Of a DNA stretch of 64,000 bases, positions 1 through 8,750 are shown piece after piece; position 1 is the first letter of the stretch; every line of letters starts with the position of its first letter. The notes beneath the pieces are model-generated. The model was given only the letters and a program-made list of their open reading frames with translations. It did not search any database and had not been told where the DNA came from. The position numbers and the translations under genes were made by a program. Origin of the DNA: Croceibacterium_A sp964439725 (lineage in GTDB: Bacteria > Pseudomonadota > Alphaproteobacteria > Sphingomonadales > Sphingomonadaceae); the NCBI GenBank assembly GCA_964439725.1, contig CAYTPY010000002.1:8714-72713 (forward strand), given 5' to 3'.

Positions 1-1398
1 CTTGCCGTTGATCAGTACCGCCGTGGAGTTGGCATCGCCGAGCACCAGGGTCGAATGGGCCGCGGTGGCGCGCAGCCCGTGTTCGATCCGCACCGGCACG
101 AGTCCGCCAGCGAAGGCCGCCCCGCCGCAATTGACCACTAGGCGCTGCCCGCCTTGCGACAGCTCGAACGCCAGGGTCGACGCGCAGCCGTGACGCGCAT
201 GCCGCGACAAGGGCGGAGGCGCGGCATCGAACTGCAAGACGCTCTTGCCAGCGGCGATGCGCTGGTAACCCCATTGGCGGACATCGCGCAGCGGACGGGT
301 GCGCACGCCGCTCGCCGTGACCAGGGCTCTAATCCGCTCAGCCGAAACCGCGCCCGCCCCTTGCCAATTGCCCAATCCGCCGTCGCTATGGGTCAGTGCA
401 AGCAGCGGCGGCACCAGAAGCTGGAGCATGGTCTCGACCGCTTCGGGCGGGTCGCACCGGGTGGCGCGGTAGCAGGCGGCAAGATCCGTCAGCAGCGCGA
501 TCGCTTCCAGTTGCGCGAGCGGGCTGCGCGACAGGACGCCGCCGTCGTTCCCGACTAGGTCGCCGAGCACGCCAGCCAGGCCCGCTTCGCCGAACAGCCG
601 CCGCGGCTTACCTTCCGGAAGCAGCAAGCCCGCCGCAACGATCGCGCACCAGGCCGCGAGCGCGTCGGCACTATCCTCGGCCTTGCCGTGATTGCGGTCG
701 AGCCAGCGCGCGGTGTCTTCCATCGCCGCCAGGACGCGGCCGCGCACGGCCTTGTCGCCGCGCGACAGGATCAGCGGCGCCCGGACTAGCCAGCACAGCA
801 GTCGATGACCGGCGTGGCCGACTTTCCAGCCGACACCCTTGCCCGGGGCGGCATTGGCCTCGAGCCAATTCGTCAGAACCCGCTCGGCAGTCTGGACACA
901 CTGCGGAGCCGGCGCGCACGCCTCGAGATCGCGCATCCACGTGAAACCGTGCACGGTCCGCTCGAAAGCCGGTGCGAGCTTGGCGGCGGGGGAGAAATCG
1001 ACTTGTGCGATCGGGACTTTGACGCCGTAGATCAGGAAGTGACCGGCGCGCAGAGCGGTACCGGCAACGGGGTCGCCCTTGAGCGGGCTGGCGACCGTGG
1101 CCAGCAGCCGCGGCTTCACCGGCTTGCGGAACGGAGCCGTCAGGGTGTGGCCCGAAAAGCCGAAACGATAGGCGAAGCGCACCAGCCGCTCGCCCACGGA
1201 TGCCGCCGGCGGCTCGAAGTTCGCCAGCGCCAGGGCCCGCCCCGGCGTGATCAGCTGGGCCGGTGGGCCGTCCTCGGCCAGCGGTTCTTCGACATCGCTC
1301 CTGAGCGGAATGGCCATGGCTTCCACATCCTTGGCGACGTCCTGCGTTGCCGGCCGCGCTCCGGTCACGAACCGATTGCGCGCGGCCAGTTCGGTCAT
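1..1398 (-). CDS. heparinase II/III family protein (C-terminus beyond window)
   Basis: Read on the minus strand from the ATG at 1398, this frame stays open for 466 codons to the window edge, so the 3' end lies outside. The first half is helical with Trp/His-rich stretches such as GFTWMRD and NWLEANAAPGKGVGWKVGHAGHR-type sequence. A later stretch reads THSDGGLGNWQG, and the end (AAHSTLVLGDANST) resembles the beta-rich heparinase II/III C-terminal domain. Family members are polysaccharide lyases, but in alphaproteobacteria this copy beside rpe has no established substrate. Its ATG overlaps the rpe stop (ATGA), so the two are probably translationally coupled. The family call is from pattern recognition; the substrate is unknown. 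Confidence 0.8.
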   Translation of the reverse strand, partial: MTELAARNRFVTGARPATQDVAKDVEAMAIPLRSDVEEPLAEDGPPAQLITPGRALALANFEPPAASVGERLVRFAYRFGFSGHTLTAPFRKPVKPRLLATVASPLKGDPVAGTALRAGHFLIYGVKVPIAQVDFSPAAKLAPAFERTVHGFTWMRDLEACAPAPQCVQTAERVLTNWLEANAAPGKGVGWKVGHAGHRLLCWLVRAPLILSRGDKAVRGRVLAAMEDTARWLDRNHGKAEDSADALAAWCAIVAAGLLLPEGKPRRLFGEAGLAGVLGDLVGNDGGVLSRSPLAQLEAIALLTDLAACYRATRCDPPEAVETMLQLLVPPLLALTHSDGGLGNWQGAGAVSAERIRALVTASGVRTRPLRDVRQWGYQRIAAGKSVLQFDAAPPPLSRHARHGCASTLAFELSQGGQRLVVNCGGAAFAGGLVPVRIEHGLRATAAHSTLVLGDANSTAVLINGK

Positions 1399-2057
1399 GC
1401 CTCGCCCCGCAAAGCAGCGATATTGGCGGCGTAGCGTTCCGGGCCGCCGGTAAACGTCGCCGATCCCGCGACCAGCACATCCGCCCCCGCGTCGGCGCAT
1501 TGGCGGGCGGTCTCCACGTTGACACCGCCGTCCACCTCGAGCCGGATGTCGCGTCCCGACTTGTCGATCATCTTGCGGACCGCCTCGACCTTGCGCAGCT
1601 GGCTGGCGATGAAGCTCTGCCCGCCGAACCCGGGATTGACGCTCATCACCAGGACCAGGTCGATCTCGTCGATCAGGTAGTCGAGCATCTTGGCCGGAGT
1701 GGCCGGATTGAGCGAAATCCCCGCCTGCTTGCCGAAGCCCTTGATCGCCTGCACCGTGCGATGCACGTGCGGCCCGGCCTCGGGGTGCACCGTGATGATG
1801 TCGGCCCCGGCGGCGGCGAAGGGCTCGATCCACAGATCGACCGGCGCGCACATCAGGTGGACGTCGAAGGGCTTCGTAGTGTGCGGGCGCAAGGCCTTCA
1901 CCACGCCCGGTCCGATCGTCAGGTTGGGCACGAAATGGCCATCCATGACATCGACGTGGATCCAGTCTGCGCCGGCCGCGTCGACGGCGCGCACTTCCTC
2001 GCCGAGCCGGGAGAAGTCGGCCGAAAGGATCGAAGGAGAGATCAACATCTGGTGCAT
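1395..2057 (-). CDS. rpe: ribulose-phosphate 3-epimerase
   Basis: 220 aa, the usual length. It interconverts D-ribulose 5-phosphate and D-xylulose 5-phosphate in the pentose phosphate pathway (cytosolic TIM barrel). Visible landmarks are SPSILSADFSRLG near the N-terminus, the metal and catalytic block HVDVMDGHFVPNLTIG, MSVNPGFGGQSF near residue 140 and VDGGV near 175 for phosphate binding. Met1 and Met4 are both possible starts; neither has a strong Shine-Dalgarno sequence, and Met4 gives the commoner MLISPSILSADF beginning. The gene overlaps the downstream heparinase-like gene by four bases. Confidence 0.97.
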   Translation of the reverse strand: MHQMLISPSILSADFSRLGEEVRAVDAAGADWIHVDVMDGHFVPNLTIGPGVVKALRPHTTKPFDVHLMCAPVDLWIEPFAAAGADIITVHPEAGPHVHRTVQAIKGFGKQAGISLNPATPAKMLDYLIDEIDLVLVMSVNPGFGGQSFIASQLRKVEAVRKMIDKSGRDIRLEVDGGVNVETARQCADAGADVLVAGSATFTGGPERYAANIAALRGEA

Positions 2058-2343
2058 CTGCGTAATTCAAGCACTACGACTGGGAGCAACCCTTAACAAC
2101 TTGGCCGCTCGGCTTTTCCACACGAGCAGGTGATTGCCACGCGGCCTCTATCATCCTGCCCCGCCATCCGAACACTGCAGGGGCGGAGCGTGGGTAACGG
2201 GCGGTGAAGCGAAAGTTCACCCTGAGTTCACTGCCTCATTGGCAAAGAACAACGCGACAGGATCAATCTGACGCGATCGCCCTCTTTTCGCCCCGCTCTT
2301 GGCGGCAAGGCGCCGCGTGACTACATCCGGAGCTCGGATTTCT

Positions 2344-2868
2344 ATGACGTTTCGAAACCGCCTTGCTTCCGCCACTGCGGCAACGACCCGGACTAGTGGC
2401 TGGATTGCTTGCGCATTCGCTGCGCTCGCGCTGGCCGTTCCGGCGCAGGCGCAATACAATCAGCGTGTCAGCAACGACATGGCCAAATGCGCCGCGGGGG
2501 CCGGCCCCGCCGTCCGGGTCACCATCAACGACATCAAGTCTTCGCGCGGCGACATCCGCGTGCAGCTCTACAACGCCACCAAGGCCGACTGGCTGGCGAG
2601 CGGCCGCTGGCTCAATCGCATGGAGTTGCCGGCCCGCGCCGGGTCGATGACCGTCTGCGTGCCCGCGCCCAGCCCGGGCACGTACGGCATTGCGGTGCGT
2701 CACGACATCAACGGCAACGGCAAGACCGACCTGACGCAAGACGGTGGCGGGATGTCCAACAATCCCAGCATCAACATCTTCAATCTCGGCAAGCCGAGCC
2801 ACAGCCGCGTCGCCTTCAGCCTCGGCAACGAGGTGAAGCCGATGACGATCCGCATGCGCTACATGTAG
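2344..2868 (+). CDS. DUF2141 family secreted protein
   Basis: About 174 aa from the ATG at 2344. An upstream in-frame start would add 15 residues ahead of the natural signal peptide, so I prefer the later one. The N-terminus has basic residues, a hydrophobic stretch (WIACAFAALALAVP) and an AQAQ cleavage-like site, so export to the periplasm is likely. The mature part contains VRVTINDIKSSRGDIRVQLYN and a GTYGIAVRHDINGNGKTD stretch, which is the DUF2141 signature; the acidic DINGNGKTD loop resembles a calcium loop. The molecular role is unknown. It converges with the lipid-kinase pair downstream. Confidence 0.8.
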   Translation: MTFRNRLASATAATTRTSGWIACAFAALALAVPAQAQYNQRVSNDMAKCAAGAGPAVRVTINDIKSSRGDIRVQLYNATKADWLASGRWLNRMELPARAGSMTVCVPAPSPGTYGIAVRHDINGNGKTDLTQDGGGMSNNPSINIFNLGKPSHSRVAFSLGNEVKPMTIRMRYM

Positions 2869-2882
2869 ACGCCCGGCGCGGT

Positions 2883-3785
2883 TCAGCCGCCCGCCCGGGT
2901 GCGTTTCGCGCGCCACAGCACCCAGAGCACGCTCGGCACCGCCAGCAGCGGCAGCCTCTCTCGCAGCGGCGTGACGCGCACCGGCAGCCCGGTGTGGCGC
3001 TCCACCTTCCAGGCAACATAGCGCATCCCGCCCTCGAACGTGGTCGCGGCGCGGGCCAGGCGGGCGACGTTGAGCGGCTTGCCCAGCCGGCGCCGGGCCC
3101 GCCACCAGCGCAGGATCGACTGCCGCGCGGGGGGATCGAGCCGCGGCTCGATCGTGCTCCCCTCGGCGCGCCAGGCGATGCCGGCTTCCTCCAGCGCCTC
3201 GGGCAAAAGGCCATCGAAGTGGCCGCGGTTCGCCGCCAGGATCGAGTCCTCGCGCCCGGCGGCTTCCACTCTGAATTCCGCCCGGTAAGTCGCGCGAAAC
3301 AAGGCGCGCCAGAAATCCTCTTCCGCGCCCCTCGCTGGTCCCACCGCCACCGCCAGGCGAGCCGCGGTAACCGCTGCCGAAGCGAGCGCCTGCTCGATCG
3401 ACGCCCGAACCGATGCATCGCGCAGCCAGGCAAGACCGCTGGGCTGGACGAACCGCGCCCATATCGTCGTGTCCAAAGTCTCGCCCCGCGCCGCCGCGCC
3501 GAACGTCGCGAGCGACATAGTCGCCGCTTTCGCCCGCAGCACCGTGCCCTCGTGGGTCCGTTCGTGATAGGAAACGCGCGGCCACAGCCCCCGTTCGCGC
3601 TCACCTGGCAACAGGACGTAGAAATCGAGGACGCCGTCGAGCGATCCGGTCCGCAAGTTCGAGCCGTAGAACAGCACCGCCTCGGCCCCGGCTTCGCGGC
3701 CCAGTTGTTCGGCGAAGGCGGCGACGGGCGGCGCGATCGGGCGGTCCAATGCCGCGCTGACCCGCGCGGCCAGGGCGCTGCTCAC
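2883..3785 (-). CDS. nucleotidyltransferase-like protein, possible Tam41 relative
   Basis: 300 aa from a GTG at 3785 that overlaps the stop of the upstream lipid kinase (GTGA), implying translational coupling. Longer in-frame extensions run antisense through the kinase and are not credible. Residues around 34-57 read AVLFYGSNLRTGSLDG followed by VLDFYVLL. The GS, a spacer of about ten residues and then LDF resembles a nucleotidyltransferase-fold motif, and in particular the GS...LDF pattern I recall for the mitochondrial CDP-diacylglycerol synthase Tam41. The rest is alpha-helical with a basic C-terminus (WVLWRAKRTRAGG) and no clear transmembrane helix. A kinase neighbour making phosphatidate would fit CDP-DAG synthesis. 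The gene is real; the function is inferred. Confidence 0.6.
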   Translation of the reverse strand: MSSALAARVSAALDRPIAPPVAAFAEQLGREAGAEAVLFYGSNLRTGSLDGVLDFYVLLPGERERGLWPRVSYHERTHEGTVLRAKAATMSLATFGAAARGETLDTTIWARFVQPSGLAWLRDASVRASIEQALASAAVTAARLAVAVGPARGAEEDFWRALFRATYRAEFRVEAAGREDSILAANRGHFDGLLPEALEEAGIAWRAEGSTIEPRLDPPARQSILRWWRARRRLGKPLNVARLARAATTFEGGMRYVAWKVERHTGLPVRVTPLRERLPLLAVPSVLWVLWRAKRTRAGG

Positions 3786-4810
3786 GGAACGACGAAGCGC
3801 AGCTTCGGGCCCAGCGTGATGCGATAGCGCCCGGCCGGAAACGCCTCTCCGTCGAGGATAAAACGGTCGGCGATGTCGAGTTGCAGGCCCTCCGTCTCGA
3901 ACACGTGATAGCCGCAGCGGCGCATGCGCGGACTGACCAGCCCGCGGAAGATCAGCGGCAGGCGCAGCAGGACGCCGCGGTGCGCGCTGTCGATCACCGT
4001 GGTGCGCAAGCCCGCCGCCCTGCGGTCGCCAAACGGCCGCATCCCTGCCGGAAACCGGCTGAGCGTCGATGAAAACACGAAATAGCGCTCGTCTGGCGGG
4101 CCGAGCCGGCTGTGCGACAGTTCCTGCCCGCTCTCGTCGTAGAGGCGCATCGGCGTTCCCTGCCGCCAGACGTTCCCCGCCCGGCCGAGCAGGGCCTGAA
4201 GCAGGCTCCAGAGCGCCGTCACGATCACGCCCAGGCTGTTGAACGCCCCCTTGTCGTGCGCCCGCTGGCCGAGCTGGATTGCGGAGGCATAAGCGCCCGC
4301 ACCGAACACGAACCCCTGGACGCGCGCATCGGCGTTGTCGCGCTGCGCCACGACCAGCGAGCGGCGCTGCTCGATGCGCCCGGCGGCGACCGCATCGAGC
4401 GCTTCCTCGATGCTCCACCGCGTCGGCAGGCCGAGGTCCACCGCCAGGGCGTTGGTCTTGCCGCAGGGGACGACGATCAGCGGCGGCCAGCTCTCGCCGA
4501 AATAGCTCGCGCCGCAGCTCAGCACGTCGCGCACCGTGCCGTCGCCGCCCGCGACCAGAATGTAGTCGACCCGCCGCTCGGCAAAGCGCGCCAGGACGTC
4601 TTTCAACTCGTCGCGCTGGTCCGGGGTCTCGACCAGCAGCGTGCCGCGTCCCACCCAGTCGAGCGGGGCGACCGGCTGGCGATGGCTGCGCGGATTGCGG
4701 ATCACCCCGATCAGCGGCGTCTGGCGCACGAGCGCGACGCCGCCGCTGGCCGGAGCGGCGGGACGGGTGACCTGCGGCAAGCGGTCGAAAAGATGTACGG
4801 TCCCGTGCAT
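3782..4810 (-). CDS. diacylglycerol kinase family lipid kinase
   Basis: 342 aa. The catalytic DAGK/YegS-type domain is shown by IGVIRNPRSHR near residue 35 and the nucleotide-binding VAGGDGTVRDVL at about 86-97, followed by VVPCGKTNALAVDLGLP. A glycine-rich C-terminal beta domain ends with LDGEAFPAGRYRITLGPKLRF, where family members place the DGE motif. Such enzymes phosphorylate diacylglycerol or related lipids at the inner membrane face; the exact lipid cannot be read here. The stop codon overlaps the start of the nucleotidyltransferase-like gene, so the pair probably acts together. It is not closely similar to the second lipid kinase at 17135-17992. Confidence 0.88.
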   Translation of the reverse strand: MHGTVHLFDRLPQVTRPAAPASGGVALVRQTPLIGVIRNPRSHRQPVAPLDWVGRGTLLVETPDQRDELKDVLARFAERRVDYILVAGGDGTVRDVLSCGASYFGESWPPLIVVPCGKTNALAVDLGLPTRWSIEEALDAVAAGRIEQRRSLVVAQRDNADARVQGFVFGAGAYASAIQLGQRAHDKGAFNSLGVIVTALWSLLQALLGRAGNVWRQGTPMRLYDESGQELSHSRLGPPDERYFVFSSTLSRFPAGMRPFGDRRAAGLRTTVIDSAHRGVLLRLPLIFRGLVSPRMRRCGYHVFETEGLQLDIADRFILDGEAFPAGRYRITLGPKLRFVVP

Positions 4811-5036
4811 GTCGGCGCCTTAAACCCCGGCTGGCAAAAGATACTACGGTTATTCCCGAAAATCCAAACCTGTCGCCACTGCGCCACAGTGACTAACGGC
4901 AAAGGCATTCCCGGGCCGGCGGTCCCTGCCTTGCCGGGCCGCCCCCCTCAAATGGAGAGCCGCCCCGGACGTGACAAGGGCACCCGCGGCCACGCGGCGC
5001 TGGAATGCAGGCAGCCGGCGGGCTAGGATGCGGGCC

Positions 5037-6230
5037 ATGCCGGCCCTCCATCTTCTCGAAAGAGCGCAAGAAATCGCGCCGCGGATCGTGGCGCTGCGCC
5101 GCGCCATTCATGCCGAACCCGAACTCGGTCTCGACACCCCGCTGACCCTGGCAAAAGTCCGCAGCGAGCTCGCCGACCTGCCGCTGGAATGGCGCGAAGC
5201 GACATCCTGCACTGGCGCGGTCGCGGTGCTGAAAGGGGCGCGCCCCGGGCCGGTGGTCCTCCTGCGCGGCGACATGGACGCGCTGCCGATGCCGGAGCAC
5301 AGCGGGGTCGAGTTCGCCTCCACCGTCCCGGGCCGGATGCATGCCTGCGGCCACGACACCCACACCGCGATGCTCGCCGGCGCTGCGCGGCTCGTCGCCG
5401 CGCAGCAGGCCGATCTCGTCGGCGAGGTGCATTTCATGTTCCAGCCGGGGGAAGAGGGCCATCACGGCGCCCGCTTCATGATCGAGGACGGCCTGCTCGA
5501 CCCGCTTCCGGCGGCCGCCTTCGCCTTGCACGTGATGCCGAACTACCGCCACGGGGTGTTGGCCAGCCGCACCGGCGCGCTGCTGGCGGCGGCCGATCAG
5601 CTCGAGATCGTCGTCGAAGGCCGCGGCGGCCACGCCTCGATGCCGCACCACGCCGCCGATCCGGTTCCCGTCGCTTGCGAGATCGTCACCGCCATCCAGG
5701 CAATGGTCACTCGCCGCTACGCCGCCACCGAAGCGACCGTGATCACCATCAGCCAGCTCGACGCCGGCAGCGCCCATAATGTGATCCCCGACCGCGCCGC
5801 GCTCAAGGGCACGATCCGCACGCTTTCGCCCGAGCGGCGCCAGGCGGTCCGCGCCGACTTGCGCCGCCTCGCCGAAGGCATCGCCGCGGCTCACGATTGC
5901 AGCGCCAGCCTGACTTTCACCGACGGCTTCCCGCCGACGATCAATGACGGCCGCGCGGTCGAGCTCGCCGCCGCGGTCGCCGCCGAGCTGCCCGACGGCC
6001 AGTTCGAGACGCTGGACAGCCCGATCATGGGCGCCGAGGATTTCTCCTATGTCCTGGAGAAAGTGCCCGGCGCGATGGCATTCCTCGGAGTCGCGCCGCC
6101 GGGCGACGACTGGGCCAGCCGCTGCGGCATCCATTCCCCGCGGATGATGGTCGATGAAAGCGCCCTGCCGCGCGGCTCCGCCTTCCTCGCCGGCTGCGCG
6201 CTGCGCTTCCTCCAGCGCGGCTGGGACTGA
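5037..6230 (+). CDS. M20 family metallo-amidohydrolase (hippurate hydrolase-like)
   Basis: 397 aa from the ATG at 5037, chosen because an AGGA lies about eight bases upstream; an in-frame ATG at 5028 adds three residues. Metal-binding and catalytic landmarks are LLRGDMDALPM, HACGHDTHTAML (about residues 102-113), FQPGEEGHHGARFMI (about 136-150), the mid-protein ALHVMP histidine and PIMGAEDFSYVL near the C-terminus. The family hydrolyses N-acyl amino acids (hippurate, IAA conjugates, N-acetyl amino acids) with a dinuclear metal site. No signal peptide, so cytosolic. It stands alone between a divergent lipid kinase and tRNA-Arg. Confidence 0.93.
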   Translation: MPALHLLERAQEIAPRIVALRRAIHAEPELGLDTPLTLAKVRSELADLPLEWREATSCTGAVAVLKGARPGPVVLLRGDMDALPMPEHSGVEFASTVPGRMHACGHDTHTAMLAGAARLVAAQQADLVGEVHFMFQPGEEGHHGARFMIEDGLLDPLPAAAFALHVMPNYRHGVLASRTGALLAAADQLEIVVEGRGGHASMPHHAADPVPVACEIVTAIQAMVTRRYAATEATVITISQLDAGSAHNVIPDRAALKGTIRTLSPERRQAVRADLRRLAEGIAAAHDCSASLTFTDGFPPTINDGRAVELAAAVAAELPDGQFETLDSPIMGAEDFSYVLEKVPGAMAFLGVAPPGDDWASRCGIHSPRMMVDESALPRGSAFLAGCALRFLQRGWD

Positions 6231-6277
6231 TTATCGCTTGGCGATGCGCAACCGCATTGCTAACCGCCGCCAGACAC

Positions 6278-6354
<77 letters not shown>

Positions 6355-7054
6355 TTCCTTCGATGGTGGCGGCGGTGAGCCTCATCGACCGCGAACACGC
6401 TCGGCCTGCTTCGCCCCGTGGCTACCCCGTTCTTGTCCTGCACTTCGGCGCGCTGACCCCTTAGGGTACTTGCGCTGCAAGCCGGTGCCCGCCGTCGAAC
6501 TGGGTCGAGGTGAGGTTCACGTGATCGGCCTGTAGCCCGTTGAACTGACAAAGCCGTGGTGGCCGGATCAGGCATGGTCTTGACGGCTGGTTTGGAATGC
6601 CTCGGGCTTGCCTGCCAGCTGCGCCAGTCCTCCCCAGGCTCAGCCGAGGCTAGGTCCTTGCGGCGAACGTTGGCTAGATCTTCCAGCGCGACAACGGTCC
6701 GGTCGCTGGCGGCGTTCGACAGATAAGGCTCTCGAGTTCGAGGTGCTTGAGTACCATCGCACGTCTCTCTTGATGCGGGAGCGCTGAGGCTTTCAGTCGC
6801 AGGTGCCCATGACAAAGCCAGCGGTCTGCAACAGATGGGTTTGTCGCGCGTCGTTTCTAATACGGGGGGTGTTATGCGGGGCACGCTATCGGGCACTTTG
6901 ATGGGATCCTCCCGGAGAGTGGAACGATATGCTGGCCGGCTCGCTTGGATCGCACTAGCGAGCCTCGTTCCGGCCAGTCGCCAGCTGAGAGACCAACCGT
7001 GCTCCCGCCTAACGGAGCCGCCATGTCCTGGTTGCAATTCGAATACGACTGCTC
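6355..7054. other. gene-free region downstream of tRNA-Arg
   Basis: About 700 bases in which I find no credible gene on either strand. The long antisense frame that crosses it also runs through the tRNA and has no family resemblance, and the short plus-strand frames lack ribosome-binding sites. I see no terminator-like hairpin with a T-tract, no integrase fragment and no obvious repeat of the tRNA 3' end. A GGAAC at 6921-6925 followed 16 bases later by CGCTT loosely resembles an ECF (EcfG-type) promoter upstream of the response-regulator gene at 7055, but with a mismatch. Confidence 0.5.
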
Positions 7055-7411
7055 GTGAGCAAGTCTGTCCTCATCATCGAAGACGAGCCGCTCCTGGCGA
7101 TGGTGCTCGAGGATACTCTCGTCGACTCAGGCCATCTGGTGCGGCTGGCTCTGACAGGATCCGAAGGCTGGGCGGAACTGGAGACCGCAGGGCCGCTCGA
7201 TGTCCTGGTCACTGATATTCGGCTGCCGCAAGTCGATGGGTGGGCTTTGTCTCGCCGGGCGCGAGAACTCGATCCTCACCTGCCGGTAATCTACATGAGC
7301 GGCGACAGTGCATCCGACCATCTGCTGAAGGGCGTGACCGGCAGTATGATGTTATCCAAGCCCTTCGCCCTTGATGAATTCGCCCAGCTCGTGGCATCGC
7401 AACTCGGCTAG
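7055..7411 (+). CDS. single-domain response regulator
   Basis: 118 aa from a GTG at 7055. It is a CheY-like receiver and nothing else. The acidic pocket is IIEDEP (residues 7-12), the phosphoacceptor is Asp54 in VTDIRLPQVDGW, the switch residue lies in YMSGDSA, and the conserved Lys102 is in SKPF. With no output domain it must act through a partner, as CheY-type and single-domain regulators of the alphaproteobacterial general stress response do. It faces tail-to-tail the HWE-family kinase that ends at 7440, which makes that kinase the natural partner candidate (inference). Confidence 0.93.
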   Translation: MSKSVLIIEDEPLLAMVLEDTLVDSGHLVRLALTGSEGWAELETAGPLDVLVTDIRLPQVDGWALSRRARELDPHLPVIYMSGDSASDHLLKGVTGSMMLSKPFALDEFAQLVASQLG

Positions 7412-7439
7412 CCCGCTACATGCGCGGTTTCAGCCCAAG

Positions 7440-8444
7440 CTATAGCGGTAATGCCGACAAGGGCATTGCGACGGTCGCAACGAGGCCGGTGGGCCGCCAG
7501 TCGTAGCTTATCGAGCCGCCGAGTTGGCCCGATAAGTACATCCGGACCATCTTGCTGCCGAACCCTGCCAAGGCAGGCGGTTGCAAGACCGCGGGTCCTC
7601 CCGTTTCCGCCCATATCAGCTTGAGCGACTCGTCATCACTGCAACCGGACAAGCCAAGCGCGCCGGTTTCGCTGGATAAGGCCCCGTGTTTGGCGGAGTT
7701 GGTTGCCAGTTCGTGAAAAATCATGGCGAGCGCTGTGGCCGTCCGTTCGCCTACGCCCATGCGCGGCACGGCCACCCTAATTCGTCCCCTGAACGCGCCG
7801 TGATCATCGTAGGGAGCGAGCAGCACGCTCAGCAGGTCGCCGAGCAAGGCAGCGCTGCCCTGCGCGCCCGGAAGCGGACGCACCAGATCGTGCGCTCGCC
7901 CCAGGGCCGACAACCTAATGGTGAGCGCTTCGGTCATCTGTTCGACAGATTGGCTCGAACGCGATGTGAGCGTCGTCAGGCTGGAAGCGATCGCCAGGAG
8001 GTTCTTGACGCGGTGGCTCATCTCGCCGGCTAGCAACTCGCTGCCTTCCTCAGCCTGCTTGCGGCCGGTTACGTCCAGAAAGACGCCAAACATCGTCCGC
8101 TCAACGATTCCCGCATCGGCACCTTGGCCGCGAGCGGAAATCCAGCGAATCTGATCTTGCACGATGATCCGGAAGTCAATTTCGTAGGGTCCGTCGACGG
8201 CTCGTGTAGCCATGAAGCCCGCACGCACGCGGTCTCGATCGGCCGGGTGAATCTTCGCCGACAGTTCCTCAAATTCGATCGAGTGGGCAGGCGCAAGGTC
8301 CCAGAGCTGGAACCCGAGCGGGTCCATGCCGAAGGCATTGTCATCGACATTCCATGACCATAGCGCGACACAAGCCGCCTCGACCGCCAACCTCAAATGC
8401 CGGCTGCTCCATTCCTGCGAGATTGGGCCCTCAGCGCCTTGCAC
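7440..8444 (-). CDS. PAS-domain HWE-family sensor histidine kinase
   Basis: 334 aa from a GTG at 8444 behind a strong GGAGGAGG ribosome-binding site. A PAS/PAC sensor covers roughly residues 15-130 (VALWSWNVDDNAFGM, then FGVFLDVTGRKQAEE). The phosphoacceptor block EMSHRVKNLLAIASSL has His144. The catalytic domain has HELATNSAKHGAL at about 244-256 and WAE at 278-280, the His and Trp-Glu features that name the HWE family. There is no transmembrane helix, so it is a soluble sensor. No Cys-containing LOV motif is evident in the PAS domain, so a light-sensing role is not supported. Probable partner: the adjacent receiver protein at 7055-7411. Confidence 0.93.
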   Translation of the reverse strand: MQGAEGPISQEWSSRHLRLAVEAACVALWSWNVDDNAFGMDPLGFQLWDLAPAHSIEFEELSAKIHPADRDRVRAGFMATRAVDGPYEIDFRIIVQDQIRWISARGQGADAGIVERTMFGVFLDVTGRKQAEEGSELLAGEMSHRVKNLLAIASSLTTLTSRSSQSVEQMTEALTIRLSALGRAHDLVRPLPGAQGSAALLGDLLSVLLAPYDDHGAFRGRIRVAVPRMGVGERTATALAMIFHELATNSAKHGALSSETGALGLSGCSDDESLKLIWAETGGPAVLQPPALAGFGSKMVRMYLSGQLGGSISYDWRPTGLVATVAMPLSALPL

Positions 8445-8750
8445 GTAGATCCTCCTCCAGCCCAGCGAAGAACATCGTGCGGCGCGCCGGCGGCTTGGCT
8501 GTGGCCCTTATGCCGACCGAACTCAATGACTTCGGAGCCATGGCGTTCGAGTGGCCACTCAGCGCCCCATTGTCTCAATCTTCGTCATCAGGATGCCGCC
8601 ATTCTCCCGACCGCCGCAAAACGGCAGCGCCGGTCAACCGACTCGGTGCGCGCTGTCCCCTCTTCGTACCGCCGTCGCGGCGCCACTTGAGCCGGGGCGG
8701 TGCGCGCCGTAACCAAGGGGCGAGAACCCGCCGAAGCGTCGGCGGCTGGG
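8445..8750. other. divergent intergenic region
   Basis: About 306 bases between the HWE kinase and the acyl-CoA synthetase, transcribed away from each other. It should hold both promoters, but I cannot point to a convincing -35/-10 pair for either. The only clear element is the kinase Shine-Dalgarno sequence just upstream of 8444. A GTG at 8700 could extend the synthetase by 17 residues. Confidence 0.4.

Noticed and set aside
935..950. CCACGTGAAAC sequence resembling a parS site
   Set aside because: Only one arm and the core match; the other arm is unrelated, and it lies far from parAB inside the heparinase-like gene.
671..1525. 284-codon minus-strand frame over the rpe/heparinase junction
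   Set aside because: It is a shadow of the heparinase-like gene in another frame: Arg/Gly-rich, no motif, and it starts inside rpe.
4893..6134. 413-codon minus-strand frame opposite the M20 amidohydrolase
   Set aside because: Antisense shadow typical of GC-rich genes; the plus-strand frame has full metal-binding motifs.
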